Shown here: positions 1 through 12,145 of the stretch, one piece after another
How positions within the stretch are numbered: the stretch's first letter is position 1
How the letters are laid out: each line of letters opens with the position of its first letter
NCBI GenBank assembly: GCA_964035545.1
Contig: OZ037770.1
Coordinates: 11,214,463 to 11,278,462 of the forward strand
From: Bugula neritina
Lineage: Eukaryota > Bryozoa > Gymnolaemata > Cheilostomatida > Bugulidae
Direction of reading: 5' to 3'
Length of the DNA stretch: 64,000 bases
The notes under the pieces: generated by a model
Databases searched by the model: none
The model's input: only the letters and a program-made list of their open reading frames with translations
What the model was told of the DNA's origin: nothing
Position numbers and translations under genes: made by a program

Positions 1-638
1 TACACTCTATCTGTAATTTCGTAACGTGTTTATAGCCCACGCGTATAGTTTTACCTGCGTATCTTTGTAATAAATAAACGCATACTAATCTACTTTAATT
101 GAAAAGTGTTGTGTATGAGTATGTATGCTATGATCTAAAGTGAAATTAATCAATATTTCAAAATATGTGCCTTTGCATGCAAGAAGAATTATTCCATTAC
201 ATCACTAGTCGATGACGTTTAATGAACCATATCCTAAAATAGGGCTAAAAAGATAAATATGTTTACATTTTATAACTTAGTGAAACTCTCTCTTCAAGGT
301 TAAGTATAGATGCAGCTACTTTTTTACACACACAAGACGTATTACATTATATAAAATATGGTTAGAATAACATTTTCAATATTTTATTAGTAATATAGAT
401 TGTAAAAGTTTTATTAGGCTGTATTTGATTAGTTTACTATAGCTAAAGATTACAAGTATTTGATGTAAAGTTAACTGCATAAAACATTTATACACACATA
501 ATTAATACAGATACAAAAATATATTTACGCTACACAAGTAGAATTGATTATCACTACTAGTTTCACTACTGAGAATAGGTTGAATATTTTTCTATCCTTA
601 GACGTACCCAAAGTACAACCATGATGTGAGTAACTCGA
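1..638. other. 3' flank of the TRIM-PARP gene, AT-rich non-coding
   Basis: No reading frame of note is seen on either strand. Read on the minus strand, the stretch lies downstream of the stop codon at 639-641 and should hold the 3' UTR and cleavage site of the TRIM-PARP gene. AATAAA hexamers on the minus strand occur at about 410-415 and 383-388, some 225-255 bases after the stop. Confidence 0.5.
383..415 (-). terminator. Candidate polyadenylation signals of the TRIM-PARP gene
   Basis: Two AATAAA hexamers lie on the minus strand (plus-strand TTTATT at 410-415 and 383-388), downstream of the stop codon at 639. Spacing suits a short 3' UTR. In DNA this AT-rich the hexamer is common by chance, so only the position supports the call. 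Confidence 0.35.
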
Positions 639-3600
639 TTATAAAAAGTGTATAATGATAACATACTCAGGGCATACTGCAGTATTATCAAATGCCTCAT
701 AGTACTTTGCATGCTGCCAACTTATTCGGTGAGGTGAGCTACACCATTCGTTTTGCTCATGATACTGGTTCCCATTTGAAGCACGAGTAGAACTTGAAAA
801 GAAATTGCCACCAGTTGGTCTTTTCTGCAGTGTTTCAGTAATTGCTCGAGCTCTTATAACGTAAACACCAGAACAATTATTTCTATTTTTGAAATGATTA
901 GCTGTATCACGAGCACTTAAATACAGAGAGATGCTTGGTCTTCCACCAACAACACCTAAAAATATTTCAACAAATTACAATTTTCAATTATATGATCTTT
1001 GCTATACTAGCTGAACCATATAGCATTTAAATTAAATAAACCACATGTTCTGAATTGAATTCAAACACCAACGGCTCTAATAATAGTTGACACAAAAAAC
1101 TTATAAGCTGAAGTCTTCAACAAACCTAAAATGATAATATGACAAAAATTAATTGAACTTTCTTCTAGTTGAAACAATATAGTGAATTAAATAATCAGTT
1201 TATAATTTATTAAATTCTATATATTTAAAGCACTTATATATTAACATCTTGTATAATACTTGAAATTAATTAGTTTATATATTTCATTCAATTACACTGG
1301 TATTAATTACCCAAACACCTGCCATGGCATGCAGAAGTCAGAGCAATTGTGCAGCCTAAACTCTGTTTATAGAGAGAAGATAACTTTCCAATATTTGTAG
1401 TAATGTTGATTGACTCATAAAGCCATAGAAAGTATTATTTACTTGTTAATGACTCTCACCTTGTCTGTGTTCACTTATCAAATTCCCTGAAACAATTGAG
1501 GGGATGTCACTTTCTGTTGTTTGAAACCACAAGGAAGATGTTTCTACTCTATTCTCTAATTGCCGTCTTTGCTGTTTGGAACCTGCTGTTTTATTTGCTG
1601 CATATTTTCTGTAGTGGTCAGCATTTTGGATGCGATAAATTTCTATCTAGAAAATAAAGCTCAACTGTATGAAATTTTGTAGCATTTTAAACAAGTTTAA
1701 AATCCAATAAGTTTGTGGCAACAGCACGCTAAAGACATTTTTTGAGCCAAATTTAAAGTTGGTTGCCAATAGGCTGATCCCTCTAAACAGACCTATGAAA
1801 ATTACCAAAGCTATTAAACCTGTCATGCCCTTTATATTTCATTTTAATGTGGAAAAGTTGTAGCATCATTATAGCATTTTATATGTTTTTAGTTTTAGAT
1901 TTGTTCTTCCTTGCATAGATAGTAGGCTAAAAGCAAAGAATAGCAAAAAATTTCTCAATTCTGTTCAACAACATGCATCCTATACCTGAGTCCGATTGTT
2001 GGACCGCATTGCACCACTTGAGGATGACTGTCTCTCATTCACGTTGAAAGACTTCAAAACTTGCTGGTATTCTGCACTGCCTGGTTCCAAAAACACATGC
2101 CGTGGTTCTTCTACAGGTTCCTCCCAGTAGGTTGGTAAACTGGGTGTGGGAGCTAAAGCAGTAAGCAATTAGGTGAGTTTATATAATATCATTTTATTAA
2201 CAGAAGCTGCCATTTCATAAAGATAATGCATAAAAGATTTCACCAGCCACAATTGTTCTCTTAAAATGAAAAGAGTTGTATTGCTTGATTTCAATTATTA
2301 TATAGTTTTTATTGATAACAATTCTTTACTGCTTATAATTTAGCAATAAAAACAGGCAGGTATAAAGAGCAACTTACCAATAGCAATTAAGTATTTTTGC
2401 CCAATCTTTATCTCAATATTCCTATTTGAATCTAAAAGTACAGTGCAGCAACATTTTAAAATCTAGAAACTGTCACATCAACCAAGTTTATCAGGGTATA
2501 GCAAATATGACATAAATTTTAGTCACAGCAAATTTCATCGTCACTTATAAGACAATAAACTTCTAGCTGTCAATTGAACAGATGTTTTTGTGTATTTTGC
2601 GCTAAAAGCAGCCTTTGTTTAAAAATAATAGCTGGTAATAATCATCAGTGTGAAACTAATTAATTTATGAGAAATCAAACATATTTCACCAAGGTCAGTG
2701 TGCAGAATTGGTATTTCCAATGTTAACTCTGGCATCTCCATAGCAATAAGCTGTCCAAATTCACTTTTTGTCTGTCTGTATTGGGTAATCACATCCACCT
2801 TTTGACATAGAGCAGTAATATGAGTATATATGAGCACTTCACTACTTTCACTACCTTTATTAATTATTCATTATATAAAAACTAAAAGCAATAGGCTATA
2901 CTAAAAATAACAAACGAACTTATGTTTGAAACTTGGTCAATACAAAAGTTCATTATTAATTTTATAGTAAAAGTACACACGGTTACTATGCACACTTACC
3001 TGATGTCTCTGTTTAAGCTTAGCATCCAATCTTAACCTTTCTATATGAATCGAAGATAAAGCTCCATCAACATTTTCTTCCAAAAATTTGTTCATTTGAG
3101 CTTGCTTTGCCCTTCTCTGTTCCATGAATTGAGTCTCTAACCTCTGATACTCCAGTGTAATAGCTTGTACCTAATAATAATAATTAATTTGCTAATATAT
3201 TATTCTAATATGATTATGAAAAGTTTTTATTTTTACCCTTTATGGCAGACCTACAGCTTACTCTGATGAAATTTGCAAATATGTAGGCATTGTGTTTTGT
3301 TTAATGGTATTCATTAAAGCTACTAGTAGCTATCATGTTAATATCTGGAGTGCCACCTTTTACTGGATATATTAAGCTTTAGTATTTATTGTTATAATAG
3401 AAACAAAGTATAATATAGCTGAGATTTGCAAACATGACTACTATATGATCAATGCAACTTTTGTTGATAGGATACAATCTTCTGCTGTTATGACATTTAA
3501 AACTAATAAATAACTATACTATTAATTGTCTTCTCTTTGTATGAATACTATATTATATTACCCACAATACTTTTCGTGTTCTATCTCTTCTTCTACATAC

Positions 3601-6600
3601 TTAAAATATAACAAGCTTGTAAACTACACCTCTACTTACTTTATCCCCATATCTAACCTAAATAAGATGCCATCAGCCTATAACTCAAAAAGTATTACTA
3701 TAAACAAGTAGTTTCACAAAATATATATTAGTTCTGTTTTTTACCATTTGCAGTGTGATCTGCTGCAGATCTCAACTAAAATATTTGACTGACTGAAAAA
3801 AATAAGAAGTGTTATAAAATTATGCTCTAAACATGGTTTTCTATAAAATGCTTGACTAATACAATTATTGAACCAACTAAATTTTAGCCAATCCTTTTAA
3901 GCAAATATGAAAACATAAGCTATATAGATGGCTATTTATTGCTTAAGGCTATAGCTAGTTGAAAATTAAAGATATTTTATCAACATTTGTTTGCACTATA
4001 AGCCTTTGATAAATTAAAGGCAATGTGTGAGTATAAATTTTCATAACCTATTTCAGATAAAACTAACGAGCAAAGTTTGTTGTTTTTTCAAGATACAGAT
4101 GTTCGACATCGATTGATTGATTGATTTATGTAAATGCGAAAACTTCTGTTTATCTAAAGTTTTTAAAACTTTCAGTATACTATATGGATGATAACACAGA
4201 GCAAACACATCTCACCTGCTCATCTCTAGTTGTGTGCAGAAGTTTAATGAACGTGTCAGTCTCTGTCTCAAACTCAGATATTGATTTACCAGCGTTTTTA
4301 CTGAGAGAAGACAACTCTCCTTCTTTATTCAGTAGGTCAGAGGTCAACTTGTTGATGTCTTTCATCAACTCAGCAAATAACTCCTCTATGGAAAGGAGTT
4401 GGTGAGAAGTACCTATATAACATTTATATAAGGAAACATCAGCTGTAACTTCTGTATTTTACTATTGTGTGCAATTTATATACATTTATATACAATCCAT
4501 TACATTTAATCTACTTCAAGGGCCCATCTTATAACAATCTGGCGGATGCTAAAATCAAAGGGGCTTTAATTTTTACAATTTGATTCAGAAGACTTTGATG
4601 AATGCTCATCTAAATAACTTGGCTACCAGCTAGAGAACTTATTCAAGGCTATATGAAACACATTTTCTAGTAGAAAATAACTTGAGAACTTAAGTAACAG
4701 TCAAAATTACTGAAAGTTACTATATTAGTCAATGTAGTCACCTGCAATTGAATGACAACTAGTATATAAGGGTAAAGCTCAACCAGAAAATATAGATTGC
4801 ATATTAAGGATTTATAACTGAAGGACAAGTCGTATTTATAAAAAAAGTTGTTTACATTAATCGTGTATAAGTTGTCATTTTATGAAACTTTAAATTAGCT
4901 AGAGTTACTATGATATAATAAATACATTATTTTATATAGTAATTAATAAGTATAATAAGTACCCAGCTAGTATACAGTAGACGATCACAGTTCACATACA
5001 TAATAGTCAATACATATACAAGTGTAGTTTGCTTTTTCAATTACCAGTGATGGCAAGGAATTGTTATCCAATCATCAATTCAACTGTAAGCAATTTACAA
5101 GTGTTGGTATATATATATATATATAAATTATTAAAAATTACCAGTGCTGATATATAAATGTTATCCAATCACCAGTGTTGATATATAATTATTACCCACT
5201 CACCAGCGCTGGTACAGCTCTTCAAACCAGACAGACATTTCACACAACAGAGACTCAGACAGTCTCTACATCCAACACTGTAAGGCTGATCTTCATGTTT
5301 ATCACAGAACCTAACCTTCATCTTGTTAGCATTAGCTCTATATTCTTGTATTGTACAGGTTTGGTGATCATCATGCATCTCTTCGTGAAACTATACGGTA
5401 CAGAAAGTATAAACACTTTGTAAAGACAGCTAACGCTAGTCTGCAGTCATAAGTTTTCCCTAGGGATAGTGACATGGCAAGTAAAGAGTGGCACAGATGC
5501 TGTCTGCCATCATTAATCTTGACTGAGTTGACACATAACATCAGGTACTTGCTAAGCAGGTGCTTTGTCTGACTATATGACTGTGCTGGTATAATACATG
5601 TTCGGTAAAACTTTTGATTCAAGAAATTATATATAATTTTAGAATATTAAATTTGCATAATTTCTTTTAGGCAAACTTATAAATAATAAAATCAAGGAAG
5701 CTCAGACCCTAAAAGTATTCAAGTCACAACTGTAACTGAACCTTACTACAAAGGTTAATTGTTCTGTAATTCCTATATGTTTAAAATTGATCTACATACA
5801 TAAATTATTCTGGCAGACCTGTTTGTGTTGGGAACAAAACTTCTTATCACATGAACCACAGTAGATCACAGCTGATACATTCTTGTTTTTCTTGATGCAA
5901 ACATCACATGGAGTGTTTGAACTAATCTTCACTCTTGCACCTGGCACTGTATCTGGTACAGCATCAAACACTTGTCTGAAACATATAAATACAGAAACTA
6001 TATGCAGAATAAGAGCCATGGCTTGTTATAAGTTGATTCAAGGTTTCTATAATAGAGTATTAACCAATTATCTTCTAGCAGTGTTCAAAAATATTGATGG
6101 CTGAAATCAAGTCATATGGCTTGCTGCAGTAAAAAATATATAATTATTGTTTGCTTGTTTTCTACAACCATGAGCTAAATTTTAGCTGCTAAAATAGCTA
6201 ATAATGCCTATTAATATAATACAAACCAGTTACATTAAAAACCCATTATGGTAAAACTAGAAAATTACGATTTTATATATTGAAAGAAATTAGAAAATAG
6301 GTTTCTAAAATAACGATAATTAACAGACTGCTACTATAAGTTTGTAGACCTACAATAAATTAAATGCAAACATATTTCAGCAGGTTTATATTAGGGTGAC
6401 AACATAAAGCATTAGTTGAGTGAGGCTCCCAGAATGAAGTTTATCCAAAGTCAAATATTGAAATACTTTAGTGATTGTAACTTATTAGCCTAGAAGAGAT
6501 ATTTTTTTATATTGCATAACTACTATATGAATACCACAGTATGTTACCTGCATTGTGGACATCTCAACACTTTACTTTGATCAAAAGCTACTTTAAGACA

Positions 6601-6717
6601 CGGACCACAGTGTACATGAGAACAGGGGAGTTGCTTAGGATCTACTAAATCATCATCTACTTGAAGGCAGAAGCCACATTCTCTCTTCATGCTTTTTCTA
6701 ATTGCAGCAGCTGCCAT
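639..6717 (-). CDS. TRIM/RBCC protein with C-terminal inactive PARP-like domain
   Basis: Exons (minus): 6548-6717, 5819-5975, 5204-5390, 4216-4412, 3000-3170, 2690-2798, 1986-2152, 1460-1646, 639-955. All joins keep phase and give 553 aa. RING at residues 14-56 (C14, C17, C32, H34, C37, C40, C53, C56). B-box 1 at about 80-118 (C80, C83, C96, C99, C104, H107). B-box 2 at about 138-168 (CDKH, then three CxxC-type pairs). Coiled coil about 173-330. From about 331 the protein follows the PARP catalytic fold: PTYWEEP, EPGSAEYQQV, YRIQN (390-394), then LWFQTT where PARPs have LFHGT, a SLYLSAR segment (Y460), and the ending CPEYVIIIHF. The RBCC half predicts an E3 ubiquitin ligase. Gln428 at the HGT His position predicts loss of ADP-ribosyltransferase activity, as in vertebrate PARP13/ZAP. 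The exon at 2690-2798 is the least certain. Upstream 5' UTR exons are not identified. Confidence 0.83.
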
Positions 6718-7449
6718 TATAGTATAATTAAACTTCTTTTGAGACCTGCAAAGAAAGAATTGAATATGTAAGGAAGGTGGTAGGATTGGAGCTGCACAGC
6801 TACACCAACTCAATTCTAGTCTTGGTATTATTAAAAAGTTTCAAGTTCAAGCCAAATCAATGTAGTCACTCTGAGACAACTAGAGTCAATTTGATTTGAC
6901 AAACAAGTCAGAATAAGTAGTAGTAAACTAACTGTATACTAATAAATAGTAGCAAATTAAAATTATACTTACAGGTGATAGAAACTGGAAGTTATTTTAG
7001 TGAGCTAGTAGTTAGCTTTACATGATAAGATCTGGTGTAAATATTTACTTGTGCTATACTTGGGTGATTTTGGCCTAGCTTTGGTTATTCTTATTGTAGC
7101 AATCCTGAGTGTTGCTGCCAGTGTTTTGGGACAAAAGAGTGTTTATTTATACTAACACTGTGTGAATGGGTAGTTGATTTCTATTGTCGTAAAGTATTGA
7201 ACTGTATTGATTTTTTTAAACCAGTCAATAATTACAATTTGCTTAAGCAATCAATTGTCTTGCAGTTAAAGTGATGTAATAACCCAACAATACATATAAA
7301 AGGCAGCAAAGCACCTAAACAAAACCAACACAAAATGAAAGGCTTAACAGTTAGCACACTTGCACAAAGAACATGTTAGGTGATATAGCTGTTATTGTAG
7401 CTAACAGAAACTTGCAGCCACAACTGCAATGATTCCATGCATTTATTAT

Positions 7450-7452
<3 letters not shown>
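6718..7452. other. 5' flank of the TRIM-PARP gene, no coding signal
   Basis: This AT-rich stretch should contain the promoter and 5' UTR of the TRIM-PARP gene on the minus strand. I see no TATA or initiator element that stands out and no convincing exon. Confidence 0.4.

Positions 7453-7511
<59 letters not shown>
7453..7511. repeat. (TA)n microsatellite
   Basis: About 59 bases of uninterrupted TA dinucleotide. It borders the decayed lectin-unit sequence that begins just to its right. Confidence 0.95.
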
Positions 7512-7513
<2 letters not shown>

Positions 7514-8320
7514 ACAATAATTTATGCAATTTAGGTTGGGATTCAGAATAAACAGAAATTATTACAATTAAAAAGCATAAGTTAAAAGAAAATCATTTTA
7601 GAACATAAAGCCTGAAAAACGTATCATAACCTGCCAAATGTAGCAATGTACTTTCATCAAAACTAAGCATAATAAAATATTATGGCTTTGAAAGCAACAA
7701 GGTGTACACTATTTATGATAAAATAAAAGCAAGCTATGTCAAAGAGTATGTGGAAATAGTGCAGTTATAAAAAAATGAGTTGACTTGAAAAGAACTATAT
7801 AAATTATAGTTAAATAATAAATTATAGTATTTGCAGTGCTGAGTTTACCCAAGAGTCCCTGCATGCTTGCTGCAGACCAGATTTCACGGTTAAAACCCCA
7901 GTGGGTCAAAAGTTATCGTGCAATTGCGTATAGTTAAAGTATCACATCTTCATTTTAAGTTTTCATGTTTGTGCGACATATTTACAAAATTAAATGTTTT
8001 TCTAAGTAAACCAGCTTAAATGTTGACTGCAAACAGCACATTTCTCAATTATAGTTCCCATTCCATCAAATTGCAAATCAAACTAATTTTTTCCAGCATG
8101 GACCAAGTTTTTTTTATAATATTTCTTATGAATAAAATAAAATACCCACATGCAAGCTAAGAAAACTATAAAGACAGACTAAAAAATAACTGTTACACAA
8201 GTTATATTGTTTGGTGAAAACACAACAGTACATGTTTTACACCGAAAGTTAGGGGAAAGTAAATAAACCTTGTATGGTAATAGAATTAGCCTCTCTCAAA
8301 CCTAATAGCCATGAACTTCA
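7512..8320 (-). pseudogene. Relic of a fourth lectin unit (3' flank plus last codons)
   Basis: Diverged but alignable by eye to the left part of the three lectin units (14.8-15.4, 19.1-19.7 and 23.35-23.96 kb). Shared anchors include GCAATTTAGGTTGGGATTCA near 7528, the AACCTGCCAAATG stretch near 7630, the block around 8260-8320 and AGCCATGAACTTCAA at its end. On the minus strand the last bases read LEVHGY and a stop, matching the C-terminal EIEAHGY stop of the intact genes and the usual end of F-type lectin domains. A tRNA-derived SINE follows at once, and no other lectin exon is found beyond it before the GPCR block begins at about 8665. It looks like the left half of an old lectin gene copy. 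Confidence 0.65.
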
Positions 8321-8525
8321 AGCCGTGGTCTAGGGGTTAAAGCGTTCGCTTTGTGAAAACAAAGTCGTGGGTTCGAACCTGACAAAGGCCATTAGTGATG
8401 TTAGGAAGAGCATCCAGTCATAATTGCTTCTGTGCTTCATTTGAACAAGTCTTTAGCCCGTTCTAACAAAAACCTTTTCCATCAGGGGTTTCTCACAGGG
8501 ATAGCGACTATAAACTTGCGTGAGT
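8321..8525 (+). mobile_element. tRNA-derived SINE, family 1, fullest copy
   Basis: The head starts with GCCGTGGTCTAGGGGTTAA, which holds a Pol III A box, and GGGTTCGAACC, a B box about 40 bases later. A non-tRNA body follows and ends near GGGTTTCTCACAGGGATAG. Related sequence occurs reversed at 12012-12080, 29335-29457 and 63905-64000, and the last shares this same tail. The anticodon stem-loop is imperfect, which argues against a functional tRNA. It interrupts the relic lectin exon. Confidence 0.75.
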
Positions 8526-9974
8526 TTTTATATATACAACAAAAATCAGTGTAATAAAAACAGTGCTACCCAAAATAGAAACAAACATGTTCAATTATAA
8601 ATTTCTCAGTCCTATAATAAGTCAAATAAGAAGTTTAAGAGAATTTGTAATTTTGTATAAGCTAATTGTTTGCCAGAACGTGCTAGATGTAGCACCGAGT
8701 TGATGCGAGGTGTTTCACAAAGCCAATATCATACAGATTGGTAAAGGTAGATAGATTCACAACTTGCCACGTTACTGATGTAAGATCAGCAGTATGGCAA
8801 TGGTTAAATAGCACAATTGACTAGCAGTGTGCGTCGGCTGGTATAGTAATGCTAAGCAAAGGCATACAAATGAAAGCGGCTGAAAAGATCGTGCTGATAA
8901 TGGCAGTAATTTCTCTATGATGATGTTGAAATATTTATTCAGGAAGATACCTAGACCTTCTAAACAGAGAAAAAACCATGTACCCAAATAATTGGCAATT
9001 TTTTACATAAAATATACTTCTATTTTCATGCTGTGATTTTGAGTTGAAGAGGGGTATTGTGGTGTTCATGACTTTATTGTGAAGACAGTTGCTATGTTAT
9101 AATAATTGTTGAGTAGAGGGCTGATGCTTTTTTCAATTATTGGGATAAAATAAGTATAGAGCTGTAATTCACAGAACCGCTATATTTCATGTAGAAAGAA
9201 GGGAACAGGAAATAGAATTGTGGGTAACATAATAAAAATTAGTACAGCAAGTTGAAAGTTATCCACTCTTGATAATTAGACATCCAAGAGAAGACGATTA
9301 CTAGTATGGGCACTTGTTAGCATTAATAGCATTATATATACGATGGTTTATTGTTATCAGAGCGGAAGATTGCATTCTATCAACAATGATGAGGCCAAGT
9401 GGTTACCATGGTATATTATGCTATAAATTGTTTATTTTAAAATAGTAGTTCACTACTGGCAGTCAAACATTTAGGCTCTGCCCATGTAATGATGCTGTCT
9501 TACTCATTTTGTCAGTTTTCATTCCCAAGTAATGAGTGTTTGTGGAACAGATTATAGTTATAACATATTCTATAATTAGAAATATTTCTGAAAGATTTCA
9601 GCAAAAACATGTGCACAAAGCGCTTGCAAGCCACAGATAGCAGCATTGAAGTAGAGTTACGGTAAAGTTTTGTAACAACAGTTTATTAATATAAAGTATT
9701 ACAATACATCACAGAGACACAATTAAATGACAAAAATAACTACCGAAGCAAGACATGCATACACAATAACGTTTAACAAATGTTTAGTTTTGAAATACGA
9801 CAAATTTACTGTAAAATATGATCACCTAGTAACTACATTTATAAGTGACAACGCATGAATTAAACTGCACACTGCACAACAATATATTGCAAAAGCTTGG
9901 TGTGAACTTATGAGATTCTGTTTATTATAAGACGTGGTGTATGATCAACAACTTCCTCTGTTGGTAGAGACATT

Positions 9975-10901
9975 TTAGGCTGGTTGTATCCTGACTTTCT
10001 TAACTTGAAGTAGTCTCATGATGTGGGATCTGTAGCCTGGAGTCATTACAATGTATACAATAATGTTCAAGGTACCATAAATAGCTTGGTAATAAATAGA
10101 TATCCACCTGGTCACAATAGTCAGTCTCCTTGGCAAAGCTTCGATTACATCGAAGACAACTGCTAGAAAAGTTGGAACATATAGCAAGTAAAATGTAACA
10201 CAAATAATCAAAATGTATTGAGCTGATCTTTTCACTATCAAGTCATCTGGTCCAGCTGTGTTCCTCTGCCGCATTCTTCTAAGTTCCTTCCAAGTCTTGA
10301 GTAGCAGAATTACACACGTTGTTAAAGTTATTGTTATGGAGCTTGCAAAAATGACATCAGTCTGAGTATTGAATTCTATTGGCATGGAACCAAAGACGCT
10401 AAAACAGTAGCTCCTAGTGTCAGTTGCTAAGGAAACAGCCATCACGATAAAACTAACTATCCAGATTGCGCCAAGACAAGCTCCCAAGTTGTTAAGCACT
10501 TTGTCTGTCTGTACATTGAATGGTTGACATATGGAGACATATCTTTCATAGCTACCAGTTACCAAGATGAGATTTCGAGCCAAGTATGTGGCAAAACCAA
10601 GTATGTTGATTATAACTTGATACACCAGTACCTCTTTATCGGAGAGTTTTACCACTAGCCTGTTCAGATCACAGCTAACAAGTAAAGTAAAGATTGCACC
10701 TGTGGCTATGTCCGAAATCCCAATGTTTACCACGACCCAAAAATACCCATTTCTCTTTGACTTGTCCAAAGTTTTTAGCACAATCAAGTTTAGAATGTTG
10801 AGGACAACACTAAACATGTTGAGTACCATTGAGGCTGTAGGAATAGTTGAATCAGCACAGAGTTCTGTTACATCATCACACAGGAAGCTGTTGTTCTCCA
10901 T
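9975..10901 (-). CDS. Class A (rhodopsin-like) GPCR, copy A
   Basis: Single coding exon of 308 aa starting at MENNSF. The open frame extends 12 codons further without an ATG, and CAG just before the ATG may be a splice acceptor for a 5' UTR exon. Seven hydrophobic segments are visible. Family marks: Asp in TM2 (NIGISDIATG), ERY at the end of TM3 (GSYERYVSI, the DRY position), a Cys in extracellular loop 2 (RSYCFS), Pro in TM6 without the usual CWxP (LLYVPTF), and LNIIVY in place of NPxxY in TM7. The third loop is basic (WKELRRMRQR). I cannot name a ligand; the N-terminus is short, as in amine- or peptide-type receptors. It differs from copy B at 19 of 308 residues by my count. Confidence 0.87.
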   Translation of the reverse strand: MENNSFLCDDVTELCADSTIPTASMVLNMFSVVLNILNLIVLKTLDKSKRNGYFWVVVNIGISDIATGAIFTLLVSCDLNRLVVKLSDKEVLVYQVIINILGFATYLARNLILVTGSYERYVSICQPFNVQTDKVLNNLGACLGAIWIVSFIVMAVSLATDTRSYCFSVFGSMPIEFNTQTDVIFASSITITLTTCVILLLKTWKELRRMRQRNTAGPDDLIVKRSAQYILIICVTFYLLYVPTFLAVVFDVIEALPRRLTIVTRWISIYYQAIYGTLNIIVYIVMTPGYRSHIMRLLQVKKVRIQPA

Positions 10902-11644
10902 CTTCTTGCTGTTAATTTTTAAGAGTTTTCGGTACACAAATTCGGACTGTGTTGATCATGCAACAGATTACAATTTTAAATATACAACTTCTGAAAGATT
11001 TTATTTTGAACAGCTTACAAGTTTGCAAGGCGTTTCAACTTGAAGTCAGTTCATCAAATATAATAAAATAGTCAGAAGTACACTATACACTTTGAATAAT
11101 TAAAATTACTTAAGTTGAGAGAAACATTTTACACTAATTAAAGTTAAAGAATCAATCTTTAGGATTGTAAAGCTTACAGTAGGCCATGTACGCAGGAATG
11201 TTTTATTTACCCTATGTAGTAAGATTTCAAAGGTGATATAAAACATTAAGTAAACTGATGTCATTTTTGATTGAAAATACAATTAAGATCACTATAATGG
11301 ATATCATAGAGATCTCGCCATCTTTAATATATGTTCAAATCGATAATCTATGTTTCAGTTTAATTTTATGAAAAGAAGGCAAGAGTAAGCCTGACAAGCT
11401 ATATATAGTTACTCTCAAAAGTATGCTAGTATACTTGAGGTACTGCATGGAAAGTTGTATTTATGTACATTCTTCCTGTAGTGAAAAATTCAAAACCCCA
11501 ACTTGCTGCCCATGATCAAGAAGTGGTGATGGGCTGTGTACTGACTTATTGTACTGAAATTGTGATGTCTTCTTTCTAGCTTTCATACACTTTAATGAAT
11601 ATTATCTAACTGATCCAACTTTAGTTGGGGTAATGCAGCCATGA

Positions 11645-11870
11645 TATCTAAGTGCTATTCAATGCTACATAAACTACTATATCCAAGTGCTATTCAATGC
11701 CATACACTGTTCTATGCAAGTGCTATTCAATGGCATATTATACACTGTTCTATGCGAGTGCTATACAATGATATAAACTACTATACACAAGTGCTATTCA
11801 ATACTATACACTACTACATACAAGTGCTATTCAATGTTATATACTATTATATATGCAAGTGCTTTGCTAT
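11645..11870 (+). repeat. Imperfect tandem repeat, copy A
   Basis: Repeated CAAGTGCTATTCAATG units separated by ATACACTACTATA-like spacers, roughly 35-45 bases per unit and about six units. The same tract occurs in copy B of the duplication at 29625-29870. The open frame through it is a by-product of the repeat. Confidence 0.75.
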
Positions 11871-12011
11871 GTCTCATGTATCCAAATAATGCACTGTTAG
11901 TTGATTACAGCGAGAGAGAATGAAGTATAGTTGAGTTTTACTATAAAGATAGTGAGAATTGGACATGGGATGATGATGACTTATTTGACATTAACAGATA
12001 TTCTATAACTG

Positions 12012-12080
12012 AAGGTTCAAACCCATGACTTTCTTGTTTACTAAGCAAACGATCGAACTAACCCTTAGACCATGGCTGCT
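12012..12080 (-). mobile_element. SINE family 1, tRNA-like head only
   Basis: On the minus strand it reads CATGGTCTAAGGGTTAG (A box) and GGGTTTGAACC (B box), matching the head of the SINE at 8321. The body is not recognisable. It lies between the repeat tract and the foldback element. Confidence 0.6.
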
Positions 12081-12145
12081 GATACTAAACATACATACTA
12101 TGATACATATATATACATATAATATGTGGTGATTATTATTACAAT

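Larger units (their letters stand above)
8665..12145. repeat. Segmental duplication, copy A (GPCR block)
   Basis: Aligns with 26620-29930 over the GPCR gene and both flanks. Left edges share TAGATGTAGCACC near 8690 and 26650. Right parts share the tandem-repeat tract and TTGATTACAG near 11900 and 29897. Copy A carries about 270 bases (about 8960-9230) that copy B lacks. A SINE lies at different places relative to the repeat tract in the two copies, so at least one secondary rearrangement has occurred. Outside the GPCR gene I see no coding capacity in 8526-9974 or 10938-12145. Confidence 0.85.

Noticed and set aside
8772-8987. 71-codon hydrophobic ORF left of GPCR copy A
   Set aside because: The matching region in copy B (26723-26983) diverges through frameshifts, so the frame is not maintained.
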